A stretch of 64,000 bases of DNA, taken from assembly GCF_010093445.1 (NCBI RefSeq), contig NZ_PDWW01000004.1, forward strand, positions 62,001 to 126,000, in the 5' to 3' direction. Each line of letters opens with the position of its first letter. The first letter of the stretch is position 1. The notes under the pieces were generated by a model that saw only the letters and a list, made by a program, of their open reading frames with translations, had not been told where the DNA came from and made no database searches. Made by a program: the position numbers and the translations under genes. Below, in pieces: positions 48,442 through 57,583 of the stretch. The DNA comes from Pseudoxanthomonas japonensis. GTDB taxonomy: Bacteria > Pseudomonadota > Gammaproteobacteria > Xanthomonadales > Xanthomonadaceae.

Positions 48442-48915
48442 ATGAAGACACCTGCCGGCCAAAGCACCATCGGTTATCTGATCGCGGACCTGAGCCGGTT
48501 GTTCGGCCGCGTCTTCGACCGCCGCGCCGCGCACCTGGGCCTGACCCGCGTGCAGTGGCGTGCGCTCAAGCGCATCCATCAGAGCGAAGGCATCACCCAG
48601 TCCGAACTGGCGGATCTGCTCGACATGGAGCCGATCGCCGTCGGTCGCGTGATCGACCGCCTGCAGAAGGCCGGCTTCGTCGAGCGCCGCAGCGATCCGG
48701 ACGACCGCCGGGTGTGGCGCCTGCACCTGCTGCCGCAATCCGACGCGGTGATGCACGACATCGAGGCGGTGGCCACCTCCGTCCGCGAGGACTGCCTGGC
48801 CGGCATCGATGCGGACGAACTGGAAACGGCCCTGAAGGTGCTCGGCCAGATCCGCGAAAACCTCTCCCTGCTCGACCGCGCCAGTCGCGCCGAGTCCTCC
48901 CTCCGCAAGAGCTGA
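48442..48915 (+). CDS. MarR-family transcriptional repressor
   Basis: A 157-residue winged-helix regulator. The DNA-binding segment LTRVQWRALKRIHQSEGITQ and SELADLLDMEPIAVGRVIDR followed by the wing residues DPDDRRVWRLHL are characteristic. It heads a tripartite-efflux locus (emrA nine bases downstream, then emrB), so it most likely represses that locus through the dyad at its own promoter and is released by a toxic compound or phenolic ligand. The start codon lies close to the promoter, leaving a very short leader without a clear ribosome-binding site. Confidence 0.92.
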   Translation: MKTPAGQSTIGYLIADLSRLFGRVFDRRAAHLGLTRVQWRALKRIHQSEGITQSELADLLDMEPIAVGRVIDRLQKAGFVERRSDPDDRRVWRLHLLPQSDAVMHDIEAVATSVREDCLAGIDADELETALKVLGQIRENLSLLDRASRAESSLRKS

Positions 48916-48923
48916 CCCCCACC

Positions 48924-50015
48924 ATGACCAGCAAGATCAACGAGGCCGCCGAGAACGCGGCCAGGACTCCCGCTCCCAAGCGTCGCCGCGTGCCGGTGTG
49001 GCTGTGGGTCGCCGGCCCGCTCGCCGTGGCCGGCTTCTTCGGCTGGGAATACGTCGCCTCGCAGCGCGAAGTCAGCACCGACAACGCCTACATCAAGGCC
49101 GAGCGCATCCTGATCGCGCCGCAGGTCGGCGGACGCGTCGTCGAAGTCGCCGTGCAGCAGAACCAGCCGGTGAAGAAGGGCGACCTGTTGTTCCGCATCG
49201 ACGCCGATCCGCTGACGATCGCCGTCGCGCAGAACGAAGCGCTGGTCGCGCGCATGGCGAACAGCGCCAGCGCCAGCCGCGCGAAGGTCGTCGGCACCGG
49301 TACCTCCATCCAGGCCGCGCGCGAGACGCTGGCGTGGGCGCAGCGCGATTTCCAGCGCATGCAGCAGCTCGCCGGACAGCAGCTGGTCTCGCGCAAGATG
49401 CTGGACGACGCGCGCCACGCGGTCGCCGAAGCGCGCACCGACCTGGCCGACGCCATCGCCACGCAGTCCGAAGCCACCGCGTCGCTGAGCGGCAGCCCGG
49501 GGACGCCGACGCAGGACCTTCCGGAATACCGCGCCGCGATGGCCATGTTGGCCAAGGCGAAGCTCGACCTGGCGCACGCCGAAGTGCGCGCACCGGTCGA
49601 CGGCATCGTCGGCCTGCACGACCTGCAGGTGGGCGAATACATCAACGTCGGCCAGACGGCGATGCCCCTGGTGGCCACCTCGCCGATCTGGGTCGAAGCC
49701 AACTTCAAGGAAACCGAACTGACGAAGATGCAGGTCGGCCAGGCCGCGACGGTCGAGGTCGACTCGTATCCGGGCGTGAAGTGGAAGGCGCACGTCGCCT
49801 CCATCGCGCCCGCCTCGGGCGCCGAGTTCAGCGTGCTGCCGCCGCAGAACGCCACCGGCAACTGGGTGAAGATCGTGCAGCGCATTCCCGTGCGCCTCGA
49901 GATCGACAGTGCCGACGCCGATGCGCCGCAACTGCGCGCCGGCATGAGCGCCGACGTGCATGTCGAGCTGCGCGATGGCGGCAGCGCTTCCAGTCGCGCG
50001 ACTGCCGCGCGCTGA
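48924..50015 (+). CDS. emrA: HlyD-family efflux periplasmic adaptor (EmrA-like)
   Basis: A 363-residue membrane-fusion protein with an N-terminal membrane anchor (about residues 26-45), the biotinyl-lipoyl half-motifs VSTDNAYIKAERILIAPQVG and APVDGIVGLHDLQVGEYINV, a helical hairpin (about residues 100-195) and a beta-barrel (VEANFKETELTKMQVGQ). It bridges the inner-membrane pump EmrB to an outer-membrane channel, which is not encoded here. The STDNAY signature is typical of EmrA. Gene order marR-emrA-emrB supports the call. Confidence 0.93.
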   Translation: MTSKINEAAENAARTPAPKRRRVPVWLWVAGPLAVAGFFGWEYVASQREVSTDNAYIKAERILIAPQVGGRVVEVAVQQNQPVKKGDLLFRIDADPLTIAVAQNEALVARMANSASASRAKVVGTGTSIQAARETLAWAQRDFQRMQQLAGQQLVSRKMLDDARHAVAEARTDLADAIATQSEATASLSGSPGTPTQDLPEYRAAMAMLAKAKLDLAHAEVRAPVDGIVGLHDLQVGEYINVGQTAMPLVATSPIWVEANFKETELTKMQVGQAATVEVDSYPGVKWKAHVASIAPASGAEFSVLPPQNATGNWVKIVQRIPVRLEIDSADADAPQLRAGMSADVHVELRDGGSASSRATAAR

Positions 50016-50029
50016 GGCTTCTTTTCCAT

Positions 50030-50107
50030 GTCATCCCGGGCGTGCGCGGACGCGGGCGAGGGCACTGTGGTGGGGCCCGGCCCCGCCGACGCCGCGCCCC
50101 GGGTGAC
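50030..50107. repeat. Imperfect inverted repeat in the emrA-emrB gap
   Basis: GTCATCCCGGGCG (50030-50042) and CGCCCCGGGTGAC (50095-50107) form imperfect outer arms around a very GC-rich core. The ends resemble the dispersed GTCATCCCG-type element. It fills the 140-base gap between two genes that would otherwise be contiguous. Confidence 0.5.
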
Positions 50108-50155
50108 CTCTGGATCGTCGTGCTCCGTGCGCGTCGATCCGTTCCGGACTATCCC

Positions 50156-51712
50156 ATGAGCACTTCCACCGCTACCGCGGCCCCCGCGCAGGAAGACACC
50201 GGCAAGCGCACGCTGCTGGTCGGCTCGGTGATGCTGGCCACGCTGATGCAGGCGCTGGACACCACCATCGCCAACGTCGCGCTGCCGGACATGCAGGGCT
50301 CGCTGTCGGCCACCCAGGACCAGGTGTCGTGGGTGCTGACCAGCTATATCGTCGCTGCCGCGATCCTGACGCCGGTCACCGGCTGGCTGGCGGGCCGCCT
50401 GGGGCGCCGCCGCCTGTTGATCATCGCGGTCAGTGGCTTCACCGTCGCCTCGCTGCTGTGCGGCATCGCCACCGGCATCGGCGAGATGGTGATGTTCCGC
50501 ATCCTGCAGGGCGTGTTCGGCGCCTCGCTGGTGCCGATCTCGCAGTCGCTGCTGCTCGATGCCTTCCCCAAGGAGAAGCACGGCGCCGCGATGGCGATGT
50601 GGGGCATGGGCATCATGGTCGGGCCGATCCTCGGTCCGCCGCTGGGCGGCTTCCTGACCCAGAACTACAGCTGGCACTGGGTGTTCCTGATCAACCTGCC
50701 GATCGGCATCCTGGCGCTGATGGGCATCATGGCCAGCGTCAAGAAGGACGTGCCGCACGAGCGCCCGCTCGATGGCGTCGGGCTGGCGCTGCTGGCGCTC
50801 GGTATCGGTGCGCTGCAGCTGTTCCTCGACCGCGGGCAGAGCGAGGACTGGTTCGGCAGCGTCGAGATCCAGATCGAAGCCGCGCTCGCCTTCCTCGCGC
50901 TCTACATGTACGGACTGTGGTGGTGGCGCCGGCGCGACCATGCGCTGCTCGACCTCGGCCTGCTGAAGAACGCGAACTTCGCCGTCGGCTGCGCGCTGAT
51001 CTTCGTGGTCGGCATCGTGCTGTTCGCGACGCTGGCCTTGTTGCCGCCGTACCTCAGCACGCTGATGAACTATCCGGTGCTGACCATCGGCCTGGTGCTG
51101 GCACCGCGCGGCGTCGGCACGATGTTCAGCATGATGGTGGTCGGTCGCCTGCTGGGCCGCATCGACGCGCGCTGGCCGATCCTGGTCGGCATGGGCCTGA
51201 TGGTCTTCTCGCTGCACGGCATGACCCAGTTCGGTCCGAATGCGTCGATGGAATCCATCGTCTGGCTCGGCGTCGTGCAGGGCATGGGCCTGGGTCTGGT
51301 GTTCGTGCCCATTTCCACCGTCGCCTACGCCACGCTTGAGCCGCACCAGCGCACGGAGGCCGCCGGCCTCTTCAGCCTGGTGCGCAACATCGGATCGTCC
51401 GTCGGCATTTCGGTGGTGATGACGATGCTGTCGCGCGCCATGCAGGTGAACCATGCCGAGATCGGCGCGCGCATCCCGGCCTTCGGCGCGGAAACGACCC
51501 TGCTGCCGGCGGCCATGAATCCTTCCACCGCCACGGGGCTGGCGTTGCTCAATGCCGAAGTGAACCGTCAGGCCGCGGCCATCGGCTACCTCAACGATTT
51601 CAAGCTGATGATGCTGCTGACCCTGGCCTCGATGCCGCTGGTGCTGCTGATGCGCGGCGGCAAGGCGCCGTCGGGTGGCAATGCAGGCGCAGACGCCGCC
51701 GCGGCCCACTGA
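50156..51712 (+). CDS. emrB: DHA2-family multidrug efflux MFS transporter (EmrB-like)
   Basis: A 518-residue inner-membrane drug:proton antiporter with 14 predicted helices. Motif D1 LDTTIANVALPDMQGSL in helix 1, motif A-like GWLAGRLGRRRLLI and motif C MGIMVGPILGPPLGGFLTQ identify the DHA2 (EmrB/QacA) subfamily. It works with EmrA. The ATG at 50156 gives a short cytosolic N-terminus before helix 1; no strong ribosome-binding site is seen. The next gene starts one base after the stop. Confidence 0.94.
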   Translation: MSTSTATAAPAQEDTGKRTLLVGSVMLATLMQALDTTIANVALPDMQGSLSATQDQVSWVLTSYIVAAAILTPVTGWLAGRLGRRRLLIIAVSGFTVASLLCGIATGIGEMVMFRILQGVFGASLVPISQSLLLDAFPKEKHGAAMAMWGMGIMVGPILGPPLGGFLTQNYSWHWVFLINLPIGILALMGIMASVKKDVPHERPLDGVGLALLALGIGALQLFLDRGQSEDWFGSVEIQIEAALAFLALYMYGLWWWRRRDHALLDLGLLKNANFAVGCALIFVVGIVLFATLALLPPYLSTLMNYPVLTIGLVLAPRGVGTMFSMMVVGRLLGRIDARWPILVGMGLMVFSLHGMTQFGPNASMESIVWLGVVQGMGLGLVFVPISTVAYATLEPHQRTEAAGLFSLVRNIGSSVGISVVMTMLSRAMQVNHAEIGARIPAFGAETTLLPAAMNPSTATGLALLNAEVNRQAAAIGYLNDFKLMMLLTLASMPLVLLMRGGKAPSGGNAGADAAAAH

Positions 51713-51713
51713 C

Positions 51714-52100
51714 ATGCGCATCGACGGCCTGCACCATGTCGCGATCATCGCGTCCGATTACGCGCGGTCGAAGCGCTTCTATACCGAGGTGCTGGGCCTG
51801 CGCGTGATCGCCGAGCACTGCCGCGCCGAACGCGACTCCTGGAAGCTCGACCTCGCGCTGCCGGACGGCACGCAGGTCGAGCTGTTCTCCTTCCCGTCGC
51901 CGCCGCCCCGCGTGTCGCGACCGGAAGCCTGCGGCTTGCGCCACCTCGCGCTGCGGGTCGCCGACCTCGATGCCGCTGTCGCGCATCTGCATGCCCATGG
52001 CGTGGCGAGCGAACCGGTTCGCGTGGACGAATACACCGGCTGCCGCTTCACCTTCTTCGCGGATCCGGACGACCTGCCGCTGGAACTCTACGAAGCATAG
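51714..52100 (+). CDS. VOC (glyoxalase/bleomycin-resistance fold) protein, YaeR-like
   Basis: A 128-residue single-unit pair of beta-alpha-beta-beta-beta modules of the vicinal-oxygen-chelate superfamily (GLHHVAIIASDYARSKRFYT; CGLRHLALRVADLDAAVAHL; FTFFADPDDLPLELYEA). The pattern HHVAII ... GLRHLAL ... DLPLELYE resembles the YaeR/SMU1112c group, whose substrates are unknown. Metal ligands His and Glu are in place. The ATG starts one base after the emrB stop, so it may be the last gene of the efflux operon. Confidence 0.87.
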   Translation: MRIDGLHHVAIIASDYARSKRFYTEVLGLRVIAEHCRAERDSWKLDLALPDGTQVELFSFPSPPPRVSRPEACGLRHLALRVADLDAAVAHLHAHGVASEPVRVDEYTGCRFTFFADPDDLPLELYEA

Positions 52101-52111
52101 GAATGCTCTCT

Positions 52112-52246
52112 GTGGGAGCGACGTAAGTCGCGATCGCACGGCATCGCTGGCAGCGATTCCTGCTTGGCTCTCTCACCAGCAGACATGGGGTTTCAGTAAT
52201 GTCCACGGCCTCCGGAATTCATGATCGCGACTGACGTCGCTCCCAC
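52112..52246. repeat. Inverted REP-like pair
   Basis: A left arm starting GTGGGAGCGACGTAAGTCGC (52112-52135) and a right arm ending GACGTCGCTCCCAC (52223-52246) match with two mismatches across an 87-base spacer. The same core (GGAGCGACGT) recurs in the pair at 63907. Confidence 0.75.
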
Positions 52247-52326
52247 ACCGATTTTTTCGGATCGCCTGTCCACCCATGCACCTGCTAAGGTCGCGCGAAA
52301 TATGATCTGCCGCAGCGGAGACGCCC

Positions 52327-52794
52327 ATGAGACGCCTGACGACGTTTTTTCTGTCCGTGTCGACAGCACTAATCGCGGTCCCGGCATCGGCCAACGATCT
52401 CGACTGGCTCGCCGGCCACTGGTGCGGCCAGAGCGGCAAGACCTTCAGCGAAGAAACCTGGATGGCGCCGCGCGGCGGCCTGCTGGTCGGCATGCACCGC
52501 GATACGCGCGACGGCAGGGCGACCGGATTCGAATTCATGCGCATCGCGGCGCAGGACGGGCGATGGGTATTCCTCGCGCAGCCCGGCGGGAAAGCCGCTA
52601 CCGCATTTCCGGCGGAGCGGGTGGAAAAGGACCGTGCTGTGTTCGCCAATCCAGCGCACGACTTTCCGAAGCGCGTGATCTATTCGCGCCCCGACGTCGA
52701 CACATTGCACGCGCGCATCGACGATGGCCGCGACGACGGCCAAGCGATGGAATGGACGTGGCGGCGCGATTGCGTCGCGCCGCCGTCGTCCTGA
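52327..52794 (+). CDS. Small exported DUF6265-like protein
   Basis: A 155-residue protein with a signal peptide ending PASA (about residue 22) and a compact beta-rich domain beginning NDLDWLAGHWCGQSGKTFSE and containing EETWMAPRGGLLVGMHR and FEFMRIAAQDGRWVFLAQPG. This resembles the uncharacterised DUF6265 family, a calycin-like fold that may bind a small hydrophobic ligand; no function is known. It ends 6 bases before the convergent cysK stop. Confidence 0.8.
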   Translation: MRRLTTFFLSVSTALIAVPASANDLDWLAGHWCGQSGKTFSEETWMAPRGGLLVGMHRDTRDGRATGFEFMRIAAQDGRWVFLAQPGGKAATAFPAERVEKDRAVFANPAHDFPKRVIYSRPDVDTLHARIDDGRDDGQAMEWTWRRDCVAPPSS

Positions 52795-52800
52795 GGTCAC

Positions 52801-53775
52801 TTACGGCAGCGCGGCGTCGCCCAGCGACGACAGCCACTCGTCGTCCGAGCCCTCGTTGACGCCTTCGAACAGCGGCGTCGAGAAGTAGCGCTCGCCGGTA
52901 TCCGGCAGCATCGCCAGCAGCACGTCGCCGGGCTTGGCCTTCTGCGCGACCTGCAGCGCGGCGGCGACCGTGGCGCCTGCGGAGATGCCGACGAAGATGC
53001 CTTCCTCGGCGGCGAGGCGACGTGCGGTGGCGATCGCCTCCACGTCGGTGACCGGCAGGACCTCGTCGGCGACCTCGCGGTTCAGCACGTCCGGCACGAA
53101 GTCCGGGGTCCAGCCCTGGATCTTGTGCGGCTGCCATTCCTTGCCTTGCAGCAGCGACGCACCGGCGGGCTCGGACGCGGTGATGCGCACTTCCGGGCGC
53201 GCGACCTTCAGCACTTCGCCCACGCCGGTCAGCGTACCGCCGGTGCCCCAGCCGGTGACGAAATGGTCGAGGCGCTGGCCGGCGAAGTCGCGCAGGATTT
53301 CCGCCGCCGTCGTTTGCCGGTGGTAGGCGGGATTGGCGGGATTGGCGAACTGGCGGGCAAGGAACCAGCCGTGCTGCTTCGCCAGTTCTTCCGCACGCCG
53401 CACCATGCCACTGCCGCGCTCGGCGGCCGGCGTCAGGATGACTTTGGCGCCGTAGGCACGCATCAGCTTGCGGCGTTCGATCGAGAAGGTCTCCACCATC
53501 GTGGCGACGAACTTGTAGCCGCGCGCGGCGGCGACCATCGCCAGTGCCACGCCGGTATTGCCGGACGTCGCTTCGACGATGGTGTCGCCCGGCTTCAGCA
53601 GGCCCTTGGCTTCGGCGTCGAGAATGATCGCCAGCGCCAGGCGGTCCTTCACCGAACCGCCGGGATTGAACGATTCCACCTTGGCGTAGAGCGTCACGTG
53701 CTCGGGCGCGATGCGGTGCAGTTTGACGACCGGGGTGCGGCCGATGGTGTCCAGGATGCTGTCGTAAACGGCCAT
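52801..53775 (-). CDS. cysK: Cysteine synthase A
   Basis: A 324-residue PLP enzyme (O-acetylserine sulfhydrylase) that makes cysteine from O-acetylserine and sulfide. The cofactor lysine is in NPGGSVKDRLAL near residue 44, the substrate loop is EATSGNTGVALA, and the phosphate loop is GWGTGGTLTGVGEVL. It lies 22 bases downstream of cysG in the same direction, which suggests cotranscription. It catalyses the last step of the pathway fed by the sulfite reductase genes at 62-64 kb. Confidence 0.96.
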   Translation of the reverse strand: MAVYDSILDTIGRTPVVKLHRIAPEHVTLYAKVESFNPGGSVKDRLALAIILDAEAKGLLKPGDTIVEATSGNTGVALAMVAAARGYKFVATMVETFSIERRKLMRAYGAKVILTPAAERGSGMVRRAEELAKQHGWFLARQFANPANPAYHRQTTAAEILRDFAGQRLDHFVTGWGTGGTLTGVGEVLKVARPEVRITASEPAGASLLQGKEWQPHKIQGWTPDFVPDVLNREVADEVLPVTDVEAIATARRLAAEEGIFVGISAGATVAAALQVAQKAKPGDVLLAMLPDTGERYFSTPLFEGVNEGSDDEWLSSLGDAALP

Positions 53776-53797
53776 GGGATCTCCGTGGGGCGTGGGC

Positions 53798-55249
53798 TCA
53801 GGCAGCCTGCAGTGTGGGCGTAGGCAGGTTGCGGGAATGTGTGGGGGCGACGGCGCAGACGGGCGGCGCGCCGAACCAGTGCAGGGTGCCAGCGAGCGCG
53901 GCGACTTCGCCGAGTACCAGCAATGCGGGCGAGCGTACCTGGTGGAAACGCGCGGTTTCCGGCAGATCGGCCAGGGTGCCGGTCAGCACCCGCTGGTCGC
54001 GGCGCGAGCCGTTTTCGATCAGGGCGAACGGCGTGGACGGTGCACGCCCGTGCGCGACGAGCCGGTCGCGCAGGCCCTCCAGTCCGGCCACGCCCATGTA
54101 GACGGCCAGCGTCTGCCGCTCCTGCGCGAGCGACTGCCAGTCGAGGGTGTCGAACGAATCCTTGCAGTGTGCCGTCACCAGCTTCACCGACTGCGCATGA
54201 TCGCGATGGGTCAGCGGGATGCCGGCATAGGCGGCGCACGCGACCGCGGCGGTGATGCCGGGCACGACCTCGTAGGGAATGCCGTGCGTGCGCAGGAACT
54301 CGAGTTCCTCGCCGCCGCGACCGAACACGAACGGATCGCCGCCCTTCAGCCGCACGACACGCTTGCCGGTGCGCGCGTGTTCCAGCATCAGCGCGTGGAT
54401 GTCGTCCTGGCGCGTGCTGTGGCCGGTGGCGGACTTGCCGACTTCGATGTACGTCGCATCGCGGCGGCCGAGTCGCAGCACGTCCTCGCTGACCAGGCGA
54501 TCATGCAGGATCACATCGGCCTCGTTCATCGCGCGCAATGCGTTGAGCGTCAGCAGCCCGGCGTCGCCGGGGCCGGCACCGACCACCGCGACCGAGCCGC
54601 GTGCCGTGGTGGCATGCTCGTCCAGCACCGCGAGGAAGTGCTGTTCGGCCTGCGCATGCAGCCGCTGCCGGTACAGGCGCGGCAGCGGTCCGGCGAGCAG
54701 CTTTTCGAAGAAGCGGCGCCGCTCGGCGGTCTGCGGGAAGCGTTGGCGGATGCGCCGGCGCTGGCGGGTGAACAACTCGGCCAGCGATGCCCAGGAATCG
54801 TCGAGCAGGGTCTCGAGCTGACGGCGCAGGTGCCGCGCCAGCATCGGCGCGCCGCCGCCGCTGGAGATGGCGACCTGCAACGGACCGCGCTCGACGATGG
54901 CGGGGACCTGGAACGTGGAGAGCTCGCGGTCGTCGACGACGTTGGCGAAGACATGGCTCGCGTCGGCAGCGGCGGCGACCGCGCGATTGACGTCGGCGTC
55001 GTCGGTGGCGGCGACCACCAGCCACACGCCCGAGAGCCAGTGCGGATCGAAGCGCCCGTCGATCCACTCGATGCGGCCTGCCTCGTACCACGCCAGCAGG
55101 CGCGGCGTCAGATCGGGGGCGCCGACACTTGGCAGCGCGCCGGCATGCAGCAGGGCCTCGGTCTTGCGCTCCGCCACCGGACCGCCACCGACGACCAGGA
55201 CCCGGCGGCCTTGCAGGTCGGCGAACAGGGGAAACAGCGGAGCGCTCAC
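53798..55249 (-). CDS. cysG: Siroheme synthase CysG (trifunctional)
   Basis: A 483-residue enzyme that makes siroheme, the cofactor of sulfite reductase. The N-terminal precorrin-2 dehydrogenase/ferrochelatase part has [18 protein letters not shown] and [17 protein letters not shown]; the C-terminal uroporphyrinogen methyltransferase part has [39 protein letters not shown] and [20 protein letters not shown]. The GTG start at 55249 (MSAPLFPLF) best fits the family N-terminus. Earlier in-frame ATG codons at 55297 and 55315 would add 16 or 22 residues into the intergenic region shared with cysB; none has a clear ribosome-binding site. Confidence 0.93.
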   Translation of the reverse strand: MSAPLFPLFADLQGRRVLVVGGGPVAERKTEALLHAGALPSVGAPDLTPRLLAWYEAGRIEWIDGRFDPHWLSGVWLVVAATDDADVNRAVAAAADASHVFANVVDDRELSTFQVPAIVERGPLQVAISSGGGAPMLARHLRRQLETLLDDSWASLAELFTRQRRRIRQRFPQTAERRRFFEKLLAGPLPRLYRQRLHAQAEQHFLAVLDEHATTARGSVAVVGAGPGDAGLLTLNALRAMNEADVILHDRLVSEDVLRLGRRDATYIEVGKSATGHSTRQDDIHALMLEHARTGKRVVRLKGGDPFVFGRGGEELEFLRTHGIPYEVVPGITAAVACAAYAGIPLTHRDHAQSVKLVTAHCKDSFDTLDWQSLAQERQTLAVYMGVAGLEGLRDRLVAHGRAPSTPFALIENGSRRDQRVLTGTLADLPETARFHQVRSPALLVLGEVAALAGTLHWFGAPPVCAVAPTHSRNLPTPTLQAA

Positions 55250-55423
55250 GGGCGTCGGGAGATGGCGGTTGGGCTGGTGACCGTACCGGCCGCTCATGGC
55301 GGTCGGGAATGACATACGACCAACACCATATAGCTTGCGGTTATAAGCAGTGCCGGCTACGGTCCCGGCAAATCCTCTACAGTCCAAGGCCCCTCCCGGT
55401 GGGCCGCTGCGCCCTTCCCGCCG

Positions 55424-56407
55424 ATGACGCTGACCCAACTCCGCTACCTGGTGGCGATCGCCGATGCCGACCTGAACATCACGCTGGCGGCGGCGCGCGT
55501 GCACGCCACCCAGCCGGGCCTGTCCAAGCAGCTCAAGCAGCTGGAAGACGAGCTCGGCTTCCTGCTGTTCGTGCGCAAGGGCCGCAGCCTGGAGAGCGTG
55601 ACCCCGGCCGGGCAGGAAGTGATCGACCGCGCGCGGCTGGTACTGGCCGAGGCCAACAATATCCGCACCTACGCGGCCAACCAGCGCCGCGAGAGCCAGG
55701 GCCAGCTGGTGCTGGTCACCACGCACACGCAGGCGCGCTTCGTGCTGCCGCCGGCCATCGCGCAGATCAAGCGGGATTTCCCGCAGGTCAGCGTGCACCT
55801 GCAGCAGGCGCCGGAAAGCCAGGCGCTGGACCTGCTGACCCAGGGCGATGCCGACATGGCCGTGGTCAGCACCGCCGGCGACCAGCCGCAGGCCGGCATC
55901 GCCGTGCCGCTGTACCGCTGGCGCCGGCTGGTGCTGGTGCCGCGCGGCCATGCGCTGGAACAGCTCGGCCGCGTGCCGGGCATGGCCGACCTGGCCGACC
56001 AGCCGCTGATCAGCTACGAGTCGTCGACGCGGCCGGGCTCGTCGCTGCAGCGTGCCTTCGCCAAGGTGGGGCTGGAACCGAACATCGCGCTCACCGCGCT
56101 CGATGCCGACCTGATCAAGACCTACGTCCGCGCCGGCCTCGGCGTAGGCCTGCTCGCCGAGATGGCGGTGAATGCCACCGACACCGACCTGCGCGCCTGG
56201 CCGGCGCCGCCTGAAGTGAAGGAATGCATCGCCTGGGCGGTACTGCCGCGCGAACGCGTCCTGCGCGACTACGCGCTGGACCTCGTACGCGCGCTGGCGC
56301 CGCAGATCGATCGCCGCGACCTGCGCCGGGTGATCGACGGCAACCAGGACCCGGACTGGCCGGAGCCGCCGACCTGGCAATCGCTCACCCAGACGATCAC
56401 CAGCTGA
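55424..56407 (+). CDS. cysB: LysR-family regulator CysB
   Basis: A 327-residue LysR-type activator of cysteine biosynthesis. The winged-helix domain ([40 protein letters not shown]) and the sensor domain ([20 protein letters not shown]; the ligand-loop [10 protein letters not shown]) are typical of CysB/Cbl, including the TTHTQARY/F-type block. It is divergent from cysG across 174 bases that include an AT-rich patch (near 55326-55350), a plausible place for a CysB site. N-acetylserine and sulfide/thiosulfate are the known effectors of this family. Confidence 0.93.
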   Translation: MTLTQLRYLVAIADADLNITLAAARVHATQPGLSKQLKQLEDELGFLLFVRKGRSLESVTPAGQEVIDRARLVLAEANNIRTYAANQRRESQGQLVLVTTHTQARFVLPPAIAQIKRDFPQVSVHLQQAPESQALDLLTQGDADMAVVSTAGDQPQAGIAVPLYRWRRLVLVPRGHALEQLGRVPGMADLADQPLISYESSTRPGSSLQRAFAKVGLEPNIALTALDADLIKTYVRAGLGVGLLAEMAVNATDTDLRAWPAPPEVKECIAWAVLPRERVLRDYALDLVRALAPQIDRRDLRRVIDGNQDPDWPEPPTWQSLTQTITS

Positions 56408-56485
56408 GGGCTCCCTCGGTGGTGTGATTGACGCGGCATGCCTGCACGGGCGAGCCTGCACGCCACCCTTCCTGTCCCGTCGCCG

Positions 56486-56833
56486 ATGAACCGCATCTCC
56501 CGGATGGTCGCCCGCATGTACGCCCCGGCCGTGGTGATCGCGGTCGGCGGTTTCGCCACGGCGGAAGTGGTGACGCGCACCGAGCGCGCGTTCGGCGAGA
56601 TCACACCGCAACGCCTGGCATCGCTGTCGTTCCTGCTGGCGATCCTGCTGGGCACGGCGTGGGCCCTGCATTCCAGCTGGCGGCTCTACCGCTGGGCACG
56701 AGGACGCGAACTGCGGTGCGCCTGTGGCGGCATGATGTCGCGCATCCGCTACAACCGGCAGCGGCAGAAGTACCGCAAGTGCCTGGCCTGCGGCAGCAAG
56801 AGCCTCGAGGGTGCGCATTGCGGCAGCGCGTGA
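56486..56833 (+). CDS. Small membrane protein with C-terminal zinc-ribbon-like motif
   Basis: A 115-residue protein I do not recognise. Two hydrophobic helices (about residues 9-26 and 43-62) are followed by a basic tail carrying RCACGG and, 20 residues on, [12 protein letters not shown], a possible Cys4 zinc ribbon. An upstream in-frame ATG at 56438 would add 16 residues without a signal. Its stop overlaps the GTG start of the next gene (GTGA), so the two likely form a pair. Codon use is like the neighbours. Confidence 0.6.
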   Translation: MNRISRMVARMYAPAVVIAVGGFATAEVVTRTERAFGEITPQRLASLSFLLAILLGTAWALHSSWRLYRWARGRELRCACGGMMSRIRYNRQRQKYRKCLACGSKSLEGAHCGSA

Positions 56834-57213
56834 GGTGGCGGTTCGACCCTGCCGCGGCGGGGTGGGCGCTCGGTCTGTTCGTGTTGCTCGTCCTGCTGGC
56901 GACCATCGGCGCGGGACTGGGCTGGATACGCAGTTTCGTCGGCGACGTGCTTGCCGTGGTCTGGGTGCATTGCCTGCTGGCCAGCGTCGTGTGGCTGCGC
57001 CCACCGGCGCGTCCGCTGATCGCGCTCTCCGTCGGGCTGGCCGTCGAAGCGGCACAGTACATCAGCCAGCAGATCGGCTGGCAGGTCGCATCGCCCGTAT
57101 TGCGCATCGTGCTGGGCAGCACGCCGGACTGGCTGGACGTGGTCGCCTACCTGATCGGCTTCGGGCTGGCCTGCGTGGTGGAACGTCGTTCTGTGGTCAA
57201 CCCCGCACGGTGA
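56830..57213 (+). CDS. DUF2809/VanZ-like small membrane protein
   Basis: A 127-residue inner-membrane protein with about four helices ([76 protein letters not shown]). The pattern DxxAVxWVHCL ... GLAVEAAQ ... [15 protein letters not shown] fits DUF2809, related to VanZ. The GTG start overlaps the preceding stop by four bases. Function unknown. Confidence 0.75.
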   Translation: MRWRFDPAAAGWALGLFVLLVLLATIGAGLGWIRSFVGDVLAVVWVHCLLASVVWLRPPARPLIALSVGLAVEAAQYISQQIGWQVASPVLRIVLGSTPDWLDVVAYLIGFGLACVVERRSVVNPAR

Positions 57214-57303
57214 TGGGGGCGGATGCAGCGGCGCTACCGCTCGTCACATGCGCCCCAAAAGACATCGAGTCCGCTTCCGGTGTCACTGCTTGCGGAATAC
57301 GCG

Positions 57304-57323
57304 AGTGATACTGTAGTGTCACT
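57304..57323 (+). promoter_or_regulatory. Palindromic operator at the toxin-antitoxin promoter
   Basis: AGTGATACTGTAGTGTCACT pairs in 8 of 10 positions and ends two bases before the antitoxin start codon. It contains a -10-like GATACT. An autoregulatory site for the Phd/ParE complex is likely. Confidence 0.55.
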
Positions 57324-57325
57324 TC

Positions 57326-57583
57326 ATGCGCACCGAGCTCGTCACTACCCTCAAGCGGCAAGCCACTGACCTGTTGGCCGATATAGAACGCGATCGGCAG
57401 CCCATCCTCATCACCCAGCATGGGTTGCCCAGCGCGTATCTCGTGGATGTGGAAACCTATGAGACGCTGCTGTCGCGCATGGCGATGCTGGAAGGCATTG
57501 CGCGTGGCGAGCAGGCCGTTGCCGAAGGCCGCACGGTCACCCACGATCAAGCCAAGGATCGGCTTGCCAGATGGTTGAGATAG
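57326..57583 (+). CDS. Type II antitoxin, Phd/YefM family
   Basis: An 85-residue antitoxin. The N-terminal half (LKRQATDLLADIERDRQPIL followed by ITQHGLPSAYLVDVETYETL) is the Phd/YefM DNA-binding fold; the C-terminal tail (VTHDQAKDRLARWLR) would bind the toxin. The palindrome in front fits repression of its own promoter. Its end overlaps the toxin gene by 13 bases in another frame, a classic toxin-antitoxin layout. The ATG is only a few bases from the predicted promoter, so the message may be leaderless. Confidence 0.88.
   Translation: MRTELVTTLKRQATDLLADIERDRQPILITQHGLPSAYLVDVETYETLLSRMAMLEGIARGEQAVAEGRTVTHDQAKDRLARWLR

Noticed and set aside
49088-51748. 886-codon minus-strand open frame opposite emrA and emrB
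   Set aside because: Antisense of two clearly identified efflux genes; composition is typical of GC-rich shadow frames.
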